Below, one piece after another: positions 1 to 11,000 of a stretch of DNA of 64,000 nt. Position 1 is the stretch's first letter, and each line of letters opens with the position of its first letter. Source of the DNA: Ramlibacter montanisoli (lineage in GTDB: Bacteria > Pseudomonadota > Gammaproteobacteria > Burkholderiales > Burkholderiaceae_C); assembly GCF_013087525.1 (NCBI RefSeq), contig NZ_JABFCS010000001.1, positions 1,798,001 through 1,862,000 on the forward strand. The letters run 5' to 3'. Below the pieces are notes generated by a model. It was not told where the DNA came from and searched no databases. It worked only from the letters and a program-made list of their open reading frames with translations. The translations under genes and the position numbers were made by a program.

Positions 1-1253
1 AGCACGGGCTCGGTGCCGCTGGCGCGGATCAGCACGCGGCCGGAGCCATCCAGCTCCTTCTGCAGCGTGTCGCACTCGGCGGAAAGCTTCGTGTTCTTCT
101 TCCAGTCCTGCCCGGCGGCCAGACGCACGTTGATCAGCGTCTGCGGGAACAGGGTCACGCCCTCCAGCAGCTGCGCGACCGACTTGCCGCTGCGCGCGCA
201 GGCCTTGAGCACCTGCAGCGCGCTGATCAGGCCGTCGCCCGTCGTGTGCTTGTCCAGGCACAGGAGGTGGCCGGAGCCCTCGCCTCCCAGCAGCCAGCCG
301 CGCTTTTCCAGTTCCTCGAGCACGTAGCGGTCGCCGACCTTGGCGCGCACGAACTCGACGTCCTTCGCTTTCAGCGCCAGTTCCACAGCCATGTTGGTCA
401 TCAGCGTGCCGACGGCGCCCGGGACGCGTTCGCCGTTCTGGATGCGGTCCATCACCATCACGTACAGCAGCTCGTCGCCGTTGAAACAGGCGGCCGTTGG
501 CATCCACCACCTGCAGCCGGTCGGCGTCGCCGTCCAGCGCGATGCCGAAGTCGGCGCGGTTGGCGCGCACCGCGCTGACCAGCGCTTCCGGGTGCGTGGC
601 GCCGACCTTGTCGTTGATGTTCAGGCCGTCGGGCGAGCAGCCCAGGCAGAAGACCTCGGCACCCAGCTCGTGGAACACCTTGGGAGCGATGTGGTACGCC
701 GCGCCGTGCGCCGCATCCACGGCGATCTTCATGCCCTTGAGCGTGAGCTCGTGCGCGAAGGTGCTCTTGCAGAACTCGATGTAGCGGCCCGCGGCATCCT
801 CCAGCCGGCGCGCCTTGCCGATGGTGGCGGAGTCGGCCCATTGCGGCGGCTTGTCCAGCTCCGCCTCGACGTCCAGCTCCCACGCGTCCGGCAGCTTGGT
901 GCCCTGGGCGCTGAAGAACTTGATGCCGTTATCGGGATACGGGTTGTGGCTGGCGCTGATCACCACGCCCAGGCTCGCGCGCTGTGCCTTCGTGAGGTAG
1001 GCCACGCCCGGCGTCGGCAGCGGGCCGAGCAGCACGACGTCCACGCCGGCAGAATTGAAGCCGGACTCCAGCGCGCTCTCCAGCATGTAGCCGGAGATGC
1101 GCGTGTCCTTGCCGATCAGCACCGTGGGGCGCTCTTCGGTGCGCTTGAGCACCCGGCCGACGGCGTGCGCCAGGCGCAGCACGAAGTCCGGGGTGATCGG
1201 GGCTCGCCCACCGTGCCGCGGATGCCGTCGGTGCCGAAATAACGTCTGCTCAT
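1..1253 (-). CDS. glmM: Phosphoglucosamine mutase, 3' end outside window, two frame breaks
   Basis: The protein converts glucosamine-6-phosphate to glucosamine-1-phosphate for UDP-GlcNAc, the precursor of peptidoglycan and lipid A, in the cytosol. The N-terminus reads [13 protein letters not shown], the family's opening motif. The active-site phosphoserine loop is seen as [15 protein letters not shown] and the metal-binding loop as LDGDADR. The ATG at 1251-1253 overlaps the folP stop in an ATGA, so the two are translationally coupled. Two single-base frame breaks are visible: near 1201 (a missing base before the C run) and near 495 (an extra T). About 417 codons are present and the last 25-30 are off the window edge. 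An essential gene broken twice at homopolymers suggests sequence error rather than a pseudogene. Confidence 0.93.
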
Positions 1254-2113
1254 GTCTTGCTTCCTGCATGGCCCGCCAGGGCCGACTGGGTGGCGCCCCA
1301 TACCTTCAGCGCGGCCACCGTTTCCCGGACGTCGTGCACGCGCACGATCGCCGCCCCCTTGTCCACCGCCAGCAGCGCCGCGGCCACGCTGGCCGTCACG
1401 CGCTCGTGCGCGGGCGCGCCGCCGGTGACCGCGCCCAGCGAGGACTTGCGCGACCAGCCCGCCAGCAGCGGATAGCCTTCGTGCAGCAGCTCCCGCTGGC
1501 GCGCCAGCAGCGCGAAATTCTGGTCCACCGTCTTGCCGAAACCGATGCCCGGGTCCCAGGCGATGCGCGACACCGAGACGCCGCGCCGGCGCAGCTCCTC
1601 GCTGCGCTCGCGCAGGAACTCCAGCACCTGCGGCACCGCGTCGCCTTGCATGGGCGTGCGCTGCATGGTCTGCGGCTCGCCGTGCATGTGCATCAGGCAC
1701 ACGCCGCAGGACGGATGCGCCGCCACCACGTCGGCCGCGCCCGGCTGGCGCAGCGCCCAGATGTCGTTGACGATGTCGGCGCCGAGGTCCAGCACCTCCT
1801 GCATCACCTCCGGCTTGTAGGTGTCCACCGAGATCGGCACGCCGAACTTCACGGCTTCGCGCACCACCGGCAGCACCCGGGCGCGCTCCTCGTCCAGCGG
1901 CACCGGGGCGATGCCCGGGCGCGTCGATTCGCCGCCGATGTCGAGGATGTCCGCGCCCTCGCGGATCAGCTGCTCGCAGTGCTCCAGCGCCGTGCGCGTG
2001 CTCACGAAACGCCCGCCGTCCGAGAAGGAGTCGGGCGTGACGTTCACGATGCCCATGACCCGCGGACGGTCGAGCGCGATCGCGAAACGGGAGGTCTGCC
2101 ACTGCAGGTTCAT
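1250..2113 (-). CDS. folP: Dihydropteroate synthase
   Basis: This cytosolic enzyme joins p-aminobenzoate to 6-hydroxymethyl-dihydropterin pyrophosphate in folate synthesis and is the sulfonamide target. The 287-residue length is normal. The pterin-binding motifs are clear: [15 protein letters not shown] near residue 20, [10 protein letters not shown] near residue 60, and SVDTYKPEV near residue 97. It lies between ftsH and glmM, the common proteobacterial order, with a perfect hairpin separating it from ftsH and an ATGA overlap with glmM downstream. The reading frame is intact. No other function is plausible. Confidence 0.97.
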   Translation of the reverse strand: MNLQWQTSRFAIALDRPRVMGIVNVTPDSFSDGGRFVSTRTALEHCEQLIREGADILDIGGESTRPGIAPVPLDEERARVLPVVREAVKFGVPISVDTYKPEVMQEVLDLGADIVNDIWALRQPGAADVVAAHPSCGVCLMHMHGEPQTMQRTPMQGDAVPQVLEFLRERSEELRRRGVSVSRIAWDPGIGFGKTVDQNFALLARQRELLHEGYPLLAGWSRKSSLGAVTGGAPAHERVTASVAAALLAVDKGAAIVRVHDVRETVAALKVWGATQSALAGHAGSKT

Positions 2114-2142
2114 GGGGGAATTGTGCGCTACGGGGCAAAGCG

Positions 2143-2165
2143 AAAGGGGCCCAGAGGGCCCCTTT
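2143..2165 (-). terminator. Hairpin between ftsH and folP
   Basis: A perfect 10-bp inverted repeat (arms 2143-2152 and 2156-2165, AAAGGGGCCC type) encloses a 3-nt loop, 20 nt past the ftsH stop. On the transcribed strand it is followed by CGCTTTG rather than a long U run, so it may attenuate or protect the ftsH 3' end instead of fully terminating. Confidence 0.6.
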
Positions 2166-2184
2166 GTCGCGATTCACGGCGATT

Positions 2185-4088
2185 TTACGCGGCGTTCGGC
2201 GCCGGGTCCGGTCCCACCGTGGGGCCGCCGGTGCCCGAGCTGGGCGTGCGGGGCGTGAAGTCCTTGGGCGGACGCGGCTCCTTGCCGGCCATGATGTCGT
2301 CGATCTGCTCGGCGTCGATGGTCTCCCACTCCAGCAGGGCCTGCGCCATGCGGTGCATCTTGTCCTTGTTGTCCTCGATCAGGCGGCGGGCCAGCGTGTA
2401 CTGCTCGTCGATGATCCGGCGGACTTCCATGTCCACCTTCTGCATGGTCTGCTCGGAGATGTTGGTGGTCTTGGTCACCGAACGGCCCAGGAAGACCTCG
2501 CCCTCGTTCTCGGCGTACACCATCGGGCCCAGCGCGTCGGTCATGCCGTAGCGCATCACCATGTCGCGGGCCAGGTGCGTCGCGCGCTCGAAGTCGTTGC
2601 TCGCGCCGGTGGTCATCTGGTTCATGAACACCTCTTCCGCGATCCGGCCGCCGAACAGCATGGCGATCTGGTTGAGCATGTACTCGCGGTCGTAGCTGTA
2701 GCGGTCCTTCTCGGGCAGGCTCATGGTCACGCCCAGCGCGCGGCCGCGCGGGATGATCGTCACCTTGTGCACCGGGTCGCACTTGGGCAGCAGCTTGCCG
2801 ATGATGGCGTGGCCGGCCTCGTGGTAGGCCGTGTTGCGGCGCTCTTCCTCGGGCATCACCATGGACTTGCGCTCCGGGCCCATGATGATCTTGTCCTTGG
2901 CCTTCTCGAAGTCCTGCATCTCGACCACGCGCGCGTTGCGGCGGGCGGCCATCAGGGCGGCTTCGTTGCACAGGTTCGCCAGGTCGGCGCCGGACATGCC
3001 GGGGGTGCCGCGGGCGATGATGCCCGGGGCCACGTCCTGGCCGATCGGGATCTTGCGCATGTGCACGTTCAGGATCTGCTCGCGGCCGCGGATGTCCGGC
3101 AGCGTCACGTAGACCTGGCGGTCGAAGCGGCCAGGGCGCAGCAGGGCGGCGTCCAGGATGTCCGGGCGGTTGGTCGCGGCGACCACGATCACGCCCAGGT
3201 TGGTCTCGAAGCCGTCCATCTCGACCAGCATCTGGTTGAGGGTCTGCTCGCGCTCGTCGTTGCCGCCGCCGAGGCCGGCGCCGCGCTGGCGGCCGACCGC
3301 GTCGATTTCATCGATGAAGATGATGCAGGGGGCGTTCTTCTTCGCGTTCTCGAACATGTCGCGCACGCGGGCCGCGCCCACGCCGACGAACATCTCGACG
3401 AAGTCGGAGCCGGAGATCGAGAAGAAGGGCACCTTGGCCTCGCCGGCGATGCCCTTGGCCAGCAGCGTCTTGCCAGTGCCGGGAGGGCCGACCAGCAGCA
3501 GGCCGCGCGGGATGCGGCCGCCGAGCTTCTGGAATTTCTGCGGGTCCTTCAGGAAGTCCACGACTTCCTTGACCTCTTCCTTGGCCTCGTCGCAACCGGC
3601 GACGTCGGCGAAGGTAATCTGGTTGCTGCTCTCGTCGAGCATGCGGGCCTTGCTCTTGCCGAAGCTGAAGGCGCCGCCCTTGCCGCCGCCCTGCATCTGG
3701 CGCATGAAGTAGATCCACACGCCGATCAGCAGCAGCATCGGGCCCCCGCTGACCAGCAGGGTCATGAGCAGCGAGCCCTCTTCGCGCGGCTTGACGTCGA
3801 ACTTGACGCCGTTGTTGATCAGGTCACCGACCAGGCCGCGATCGAGGTAGGTGGCGGTGGTGCGCACCTTGCGGTCATCGTTGGTGATGGCCACGATCTC
3901 GGTGCCGCCCTGCCCCTCCTGGATGACCGCGTTCTTGATCTGCTTGTTGCGCACCTGCTCCAGGAAATCCGAGTAGCCGACGACGGAAGCTCCCGCGGCC
4001 CCCGGGTATCGAACTGCTTGAAAACGGTGAAAAGCACCAGGGCGATGACCAGCCAGACGGCGATCTTGGAAAACCACTGATTGTTCAA
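2185..4088 (-). CDS. ftsH: ATP-dependent zinc metalloprotease FtsH
   Basis: FtsH is the inner-membrane AAA+ protease that degrades LpxC, heat-shock sigma factor and misassembled membrane proteins. The reconstructed product is about 634 residues, the usual size. An N-terminal membrane segment ([16 protein letters not shown]) and a second near residue 110 flank the periplasmic part. Then come Walker A GPPGTGKT, Walker B IIFIDEID, the arginine-finger region RPGRFDRQ and the zinc site HEAGH. A TTG at 4086-4088 gives the expected start [10 protein letters not shown]. One G is missing in the G run near 4003, which breaks the frame 28 codons in. Its usual upstream neighbour rlmE is displaced to 26146 by the island, so ftsH must have a promoter in 4089-4560. 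Confidence 0.95.
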
Positions 4089-5044
4089 AACGAGTCTCCG
4101 GGACGTATGGCCCACCTAGAGGGGGCAGTTGGTCCTCATTCTAGAGGTTTCAAGATACGGAATGATCTGATTTCGCTCGGCGCCCCCATAGGGGAGGCCC
4201 TTGACTGGTGTCGGACATGGCGCACACCCCCGCCCTCCGGTTCAGTCCGCGCCCCAGGAACCTTACACACCCCTTAAGGCCGCAGGGTCAATACTTACGA
4301 AAAGTAAGCAACCGCGAGATTCCGTACTTGTTCCGTTGAGAAAAATCAAGCCACCAAAAGGGGTGCTGTACAGCCTATAGCACCTTCATGTCAATTGATG
4401 AGCACGTTTCTTTTCGATGCTTTTAATGTTTATTCCACTAAAGTTGCAACATATTTATTTCATTCTGCATTTTCAGTAACCCTCGAAACCAGATGATTCA
4501 ATCGGTGGATACGTTTTGAGATCAGCCGTATAACTAGCCCCTCACCGATGGATACACATCGGACGCAAGTGTCGGATGCCGGCTGTTGTTCAGTCCGGAG
4601 GGAGGGTTCGAAACCTTTATGGATTTCGAAAGGGCATGGCCAACAGCCATCCCCGAGGAGGTGGACATGCAGACCTATTCCGGTCGCGAAGCCTTGGTCC
4701 CACTCCGGCGCTGCAGCCGATTCGCGCGCTTGCGCGCACGATCGGGCGCCGCGCTCACGGCCCACGCCATGGCCCGACATTGCCCGGCAACGGCTTCTTC
4801 AGGCCGTCCCACGCTCTTCTTCCCGCAGCCGCCGGGCAGCTTCCTGCCCAGGGCGTCCACCCGCTCCCGCCGAGGCCATCCGGGGCTTCGAAGTCGCTGG
4901 CGCAGGTCCTAGCTCTCCCCCTGATTTTTCATAGCTGGGCTGATCGGCCCGGCCGAGTGCCTGCCCGTGCGGTCGGCGTTGGCGCAGCTTGCCCATCGGG
5001 AGCGCGTCAAGCCGGGACCGCTTGTCCCCTAGGAGATTTGAATT
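4089..5044. other. 956-bp intergenic region with AT-rich core and inverted repeats
   Basis: This is the only gap over 300 bp in the window. It lies between the divergent ftsH and giant RTX genes, so it should carry promoters for both. By direct count, 4381-4500 is about 34% G+C, against a strongly GC-rich surround. Inverted repeats are visible: CTTAC arms at 4294-4298/4304-4308; GGTGCT/AGCACC at 4362-4367/4379-4384, enclosing the 10-bp palindrome GCTGTACAGC (4365-4374); ATCGGTG/CACCGAT at 4501-4507/4543-4549; and CCGATG/CATCGG at 4545-4550/4557-4562. The last two share bases and could form alternative structures in a leader RNA. Short open frames between 4548 and 4930 lack coding character. 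I recognise no known riboswitch. Confidence 0.5.
5030..5036 (+). promoter_or_regulatory. Ribosome binding site of the giant RTX gene
   Basis: TAGGAGA lies about 9 nt before the ATG at 5045. It is the best Shine-Dalgarno match in the area and fixes this start, giving the N-terminus [11 protein letters not shown]. That start matches the internal second copy of the same domain, which reads IRADLDF. Confidence 0.7.
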
Positions 5045-8000
5045 ATGGCTACCTTGATTCGGTCAGATCTGGAATTCATCCTTCAGCAGATCCTGATAGC
5101 CGAGGCGCATGCGGCCGGCGCGGACCTGACCACGCTGGTGCCCAACGCCTTCGCGCCCATGGGGCTGCGGACGGTGGACGGCTCGTACAACAACCTGGTG
5201 ACGGGGCAAGTCCAGTTCGGGTCAGCGGACCAGCCCTTCCCCAGCATGGTCGACTCGACGTCCGCGTATGCCAACGGGAGCGCGATCGACCCGCAGCCCC
5301 GCATCATCAGCAACCTCATCGTCGACCAGACAGCCAACAATCCGGCAGCCTTGGAGGCGGCGATCCTGGCCAACGGTGAGCTCGGCGCCGCGCTCGCCGA
5401 GGCCCTCGCGTTGAGGAACGCGACGGCGGAAGCTGCCGCGGCAGCTCAGGCGGCCGAGGAAGCTGCGACCGCAGCCAGCGATGCCGCCGATGCGGCACTC
5501 GCGCAGGCACAGGCCGCGCTGGTGCTCGCTCAGGACAATGCCACGGCGGCCGCCGCTGCCAGCAACACCGCCGACGCGGACCTTGCTGCCGCGCAGGCCG
5601 CACTGCTCGCCGCGCAGGACGCCGCCGCCGCCGCCACCTCCGCCAGCGACGCCGCCGACGCCGACCTGGCCGCCGCCCAAGCCGCGCTGCTGGCCGCGCA
5701 GGACGCCGCCACGGCCGCCACTGCCGCCAGCGACGCCGCCGACGCGGACCTGGCCGCCGCCCAAGCCGCGCTGCTGGCCGTGCAGGACGCCGCCACGGCC
5801 GCCACCGCCGCCAGCGACGCCGCCGATGCAGACCTGGCCGCCGCTCAAGCCGCGCTGCTGGCCGCGCAGGACGCCGCCGCCGCCGCCACCTCCGCCAGCG
5901 ACGCCGCCGACGCGGACCTGGCCGCCGCCCAAGCCGCGCTGCTGGCCGCGCAGGACGCCGCCACGGCCGCCACCGCTGCCAGCGATGCCGCCGATGCGGA
6001 CCTGGCCTCTGCGCAAGCTGCGCTGCTGGCCGCGCAAGACGCCGCCACGGCCGCCACCGCCGCCAGCGACGCCGCCGATGCGGACCTGGCCTCTGCGCAA
6101 GCTGCGCTGCTGGCCGCGCAAGACGCCGCCACGGCCGCCACCGCCGCCAGCGACGCCGCCGATGCGAATCTGGCTGCAGCGCAGGCCGCGCTGCTGGCCG
6201 CGCAGGACGCCGCCACGGCCGCCACCGCCGCCAGCGACGCCGCCGACGCGGCTTTGGCCTCTGCCCAAGCTGCGCTGCTGATCGCGCAGGACGCTGCTGC
6301 CGGCGCCACCGCGGCCAGCGATGCGGCCGATGCCGACTTGGCCGCCGCGCAGTCAGCGCTGCTGGTCGCTCAGGACAACGCCGCGGCCGCCACTGCCGCC
6401 AGCGATGCGGCGGATGCCGCCCTGGCCGCTGCGCAAGCTGCGCTGCTGGCCGCGCAGGACGCCGCGGCTGCCGCGACCGCCGCCAGCGACGCCGCCGATG
6501 CGAATCTGGCTGCAGCGCAGGCCGCGCTGCCGGCCGCACAGGACGCCGCCACGGCCGCCACCGCTGCCAGTGATGCCGCCGACGGGGACCTGGCCGCTGC
6601 GCAGGCAGCGCTGTTGATCGCGCAGGACGCCGCCACGGCGGCAACCGCCGCCAGCGACGCCGCCGATGCCAGCCTGGCCGACGCGCTGGCAGCGTTGCTG
6701 ATCGCGCAGGACGCCGCCACGGCTGCCACCGCTGCCAGCGACGCCGCCGACGCGGACCTGGCCGCCGCGCAGGCCGCGCTGCCGGCCGCGCAGGACGCCG
6801 CCACGGCCGCCACCGCCGCCAGCGACGCCGCCGACGCGGACCTGGCTGCGGCGCAGGCAGCGCTGGTGATCGCCCAGGACGCTGCCGCTGCCGCCACCGT
6901 CGCCAGCAATGCCGCCGATGCCGCCCTGGCTGCCGCGCAGGCCGCGCTGCTGACTGCGCAGACCAATGCCACCGCTGCCGTCGCCGCCAGCAACGCCGCC
7001 GATGCCGCCCTGGCCGACGCGCAGGCCGCGCTGCTGGCCGCGCAGACCGATGCCATTGCCGCCACCGCCGCCAGCGATGCCGCCGATGCCGCCCTGACTG
7101 CCGCGCAGGCCGCGCTGCTGGCGGCGCAGACCGATGCCACCGCTGCCACCGCTGCCAGCGATGCCGCCGACGCCACCCTGGCCGCCGCGCAGGCGGCGCT
7201 ACTGGCCGCGCAGGACGCCGCCACGGCCGCCACCGCTGCCAGCGACGCCGCCGACACGGACCTGGCCGCTGCGCAGGCAGCGCTGGTGATCGCGCAGACC
7301 AATGCCACCGATGCAACCGCCGCCAGCGATGCCGCCGACGCGGCCCTGGCCGCTGCGCAGGGCGAAGCAGCCGCTGCCCAAGCTGCGGAAACCGCGGCCA
7401 TCGCGGCGAGCGGCGCCGCAGACGGCGCCGCAGCCGACGCGGCAGCGCTTGTCGCCATCCTGGACGGGGCTGCCGGCGACTTGCTGACCGCCGCGCAGAG
7501 CGCCCTGGACTCGGCAAATGCCGCCCTTCTGGCGGCCGAAGCTGCGGAAGCTGCTGCCGCGCTCACGGGCAATGCAACAACCCTCGCGGCCGCCACCGCC
7601 AGTACGGCGGCAGCGGAGACAGCGGCGGCTGATGCGCTCGCCGCCTTCACGGCACTGCAGGCCGATCCCACGGCAAGCAATGCGGCCACGGGCGACGCCA
7701 TCCGCGCAGCCGACCAATCCGCCTCTCTGGCGGCGATCGCCGCCCAGGACGCCGAACTTTCGGCCACTGCCGGGAGCGACCTGGCCGACGCGGCCGTCAC
7801 CAGCGCTCAAGCCGCCGCCGATGCCGCCCAGGCTGCCGAGACTGCGGCCCTGCTCGCTGTCGCCGACGCCGAGGCTGATGTCCTGGCTGCGCAAGCCGCC
7901 GCCGATGCCGCCCAGGCTGCCGAGACCGCAGCCCTGCTCGCCCTGGCCGACGCCGAGGCCGATGTCCTGGCTGCGCAAGCCGCCGCCGATGCCGCGCAGG

Positions 8001-11000
8001 CTGCCGAGACCGCAGCCCTGCTCGCCCTGGCCGACGCGCAGGCCGATGTCCTGGCTGCGCAATCCGCCGCCGATGCCGCCCAGGCTGCCGAAACCGCAGC
8101 CCTCCTCGCCCTGGCCGACGCCGAGGCCGATGTCCTGGCTGCACAAGCCGTCGCCGACGTCGCCCAGGCTGCCGAGACCGCCGCCCTGCTCGCCCTGGCC
8201 GGCGCCGAGGCCGATGTCCTGGCCGCGCAAACCGCCGCCGATGCCGCCCAGGCTGCCGAGACCGCCGCCCTGCTCACCCTTGCCGGCGCCGAGGCCGATG
8301 TCCTGGCTGCACAAGCCGTCGCCGACGTCGCCCAGGCTGCCGAGACCGCAGCCCTGCTCGCCCTGGCCGATGCCGAGGCCGCCATTCCGGTGGCCCAGGC
8401 CGCCGCCGATGCCGCCCAGGCTGCCGAGACCGCAGCCCTGCTCGCCCTGGCCGGCGCCGAAGCCGATGTCCTGGCTGCGCAAGCCGCCGCCGATGCCGCC
8501 CAGGCTGCCGAGACCGCCGCCCTGCTCGCGCTGGCCGACGCCGAAGCCGATGTCCTGGCTGCGCAAGCCGCCGCCGATGCCGCGCAGGCTGCCGAGACCG
8601 CAGCCCTGCTCGCCCTGGCCGACGCGCAGGCCGATGTCCTGGCCGCCCAAGCCGCCGCCGATGCCGCCCAGGCTGCAGAAACCGCGGCCCTGCTCGCCCT
8701 GGCAGATGCCGAGGCCGCCGTTCCCGTGGCCCAAGCCGCCGCCGATGCCGCGCAGGCCGCCGAGACTGCGACCCTGCTCGCTGTCGCCGACGCCGAAGCC
8801 GATGTCCTGGCTGCGCAAGCCGCCGCCGATGCCGCCCAGGCTGCCGAGACCGCAGCCCTGCTCGCCCTGGCCGGCGCCGAGGCCGATGTCCTGGCTGCAC
8901 AAGCCGTCGCCGACGCCGCCCAGGCTGCCGAGACCGCAGCCCTGCTCGCCCTGGCCGATGCCGAGGCCGCCATTCCGGTGGCCCAGGCTGCCGCCGATGC
9001 CGCCCAGGCTGCCGAGACCGCAGCCCTGCTCGCTGTTGCCGATGCCGAGGCCGCCATTCCGGTGGCCCAGGCCGCCGCCGATGCCGCGCAGGCTGCCGAG
9101 ACCGCAGCCCTGCTCGCCCTGGCCGGCGCCGAGGCCGATGTCCTGGCTGCGCAAGCCGTCGCCGACGCCGCCCAGGCTGCCGAGACCGCAGCCCTGCTCG
9201 CCCTGGCCGGCGCCGAGGCCGATGTCCTGGCTGCGCAAGCCGCCGCCGATGCCGCCCAGGCTGCCGAGACCGCAGCCCTGCTCGGCCTGGCCGACGCCGC
9301 GGCCGCCATTCCCCTGGCCCAAACCGCCGCTGATGCCGCCCAGGCCGACGAGGCCGCAGCCCTGCTCGCTCTTGCCGACGCGCAGGCCGATGTCCTGGCA
9401 GCGCAAGCCGCCGCCGATGCCGCGCAGTCCGCGGAGGCCGCAGCCCTGCTCGCCCTGGCCAACGCGCAGGCCGACGCCCTCTCGGCGCAGACGGCTGCCA
9501 GCAACGCCCAGGCCGCGGAAGAAGCCGCCCTGCTTGCACTGGCCGGCGCCCAGGCGGCCGTTCCGGTCGCGCAAGCCGCCGCCGTCGATGCCCAGGCCGC
9601 GGAAGAAGCCGCCCTGCTTGCCCTTTCCGATGCCCAGGGCCAGGTGGCGACGGCAGGTGCGGCTGCGGGTGATGCCCAGGTCGCCGAAGACGCTGCCGTC
9701 AGCGCCAGTGATCAGGCGGATCTCGAAGCAGCCGCTGCGACCACCGCCTTCAACACGGTGCTGGGCGAACTGTCCAGCGAAAACGGCTCCCTGAGCATCC
9801 CGAACGCGGCCCCGGACGTAGGGCTGTCAGCGCCGTTCAACTCGTGGTTCACCTTCTTCGGCCAGTTCTTCGATCACGGCCTGGACCTGGTCAACAAGAG
9901 CAGCTCTCGAAATCGTCTTCATCCCTCTGCAGCCGGACGATCCGCTGTACCAGGAGCCCGTGCCGGGCAATCCTCCGCCCGCCAATTTCATGATCGTCTC
10001 GCGGATCATCCGTGACGAGAACGGCGACGGAACGAACCAGACGACCCCCTTCGTCGACCAGAACCAGACCTACACCTCGCACGCCTCGCACCAGGTGTTC
10101 CTGCGCGAGTACGCATTCGACGCAGGTGGCAGACCGGTCGCCACCGGCAAGCTGCTCGAGGGCGCGGACGGAGGCCTCGCGACCTGGGCCGATGTGAAGC
10201 AGCAAGCGCTGGAGAAACTCGGCATCGCACTCGACGACTCGGACGTGCTCAACGTGCCGCTGCTCGCAACCGACCAGTACGGCAAGTTCATTCCCGATCC
10301 CGTCACGGGATTCCCGCAGCTCGTCACGCTGTCCGGGACACCGCCGCTGCAATCCGGCACGCCCGGCGCACCCGTGGACGCCTCCCTGGCCGTGCGTACC
10401 GGACATGCGTTCATGGACGACATCGCGCACGCCGCCGCACCGAGGCCCGGGCTGGTGGCGGACGAGGATACGGACATCAACGTGGGGCCGCCGCCCGCCG
10501 GGACCTACGACAACGAACTGCTGGACCGCCACTTCATCACGGGAGACGGTCGCGGCAATGAAAACGTCGCCCTGACCGCCGTGCACCACGTGTTCCACTC
10601 GGAGCACAACCAGCAGGTCGACGACATCAAGGCGACGATCCTGGCCAGCGGAGACGCCGCCTTCATCGAGTCCTGGCAGCTGCCCGACGGATCGTGGAAC
10701 GGGGAACGCCTGTTCCAGGCGGCGCGCTTCGCCACCGAGATGCAGTACCAGCATCTGGTGTTCGAGGAATTCGCGCGCAAGCTGCAACCGACGATCGACG
10801 CCTTCCTGGCGCCCACCGGGTACGACGCGACCATCAACCCGGCCATCGTCGGCGAGTTCGCCCATGCCGTGTATCGCCTCGGCCACTCGATGCTCACGGA
10901 GACGGTGGATCGCCTGGACCCGAACTTCGTGCCGAACGACATGACGCTGCTGCAGGCGTTCCTGAACCCCGTCGGGTTCAACAACGACGGGGCGCTCACG

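Noticed and set aside
4117..4154. Heat-shock (sigma-32) promoter for ftsH on the minus strand
   Set aside because: CTTGAAA (4148-4154) and a CCCCATNTA-like CCCCCTCTA (4117-4125) are both present, but they are 22 nt apart, well beyond the usual 13-17.
4480..4660. Cyclic di-GMP (GEMM-I) riboswitch
   Set aside because: A CACCGATGG-like end is present, but the conserved upstream GGGCAAACC and GGGACGCAAAGCC core elements are not found in the right order.
4460..4934. Short open frames (60-130 codons) on both strands in the intergenic gap
   Set aside because: No ribosome site that fits, apart from a GAGGAGG before an ATG at 4668 whose product has random-looking composition; no recognisable domain. 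They overlap the inverted repeats.
5316..9574. Long open frames on the minus strand and other plus frames across the repeat arrays (up to about 790 codons)
   Set aside because: They are shadows of an 84-bp GC-rich repeat, which keeps all frames open. Their products are Arg/Pro- or Gly-rich with no domain; the plus frame gives the expected peroxidase landmarks on both sides.
5450..9658. CRISPR-like or satellite array
   Set aside because: Units are contiguous, in frame and without spacers, and no cas genes are present.
9900..9915. Programmed frameshift in the giant gene
   Set aside because: No slippery heptamer or downstream pseudoknot is evident, and similar one-base breaks occur in unrelated essential genes throughout the window.
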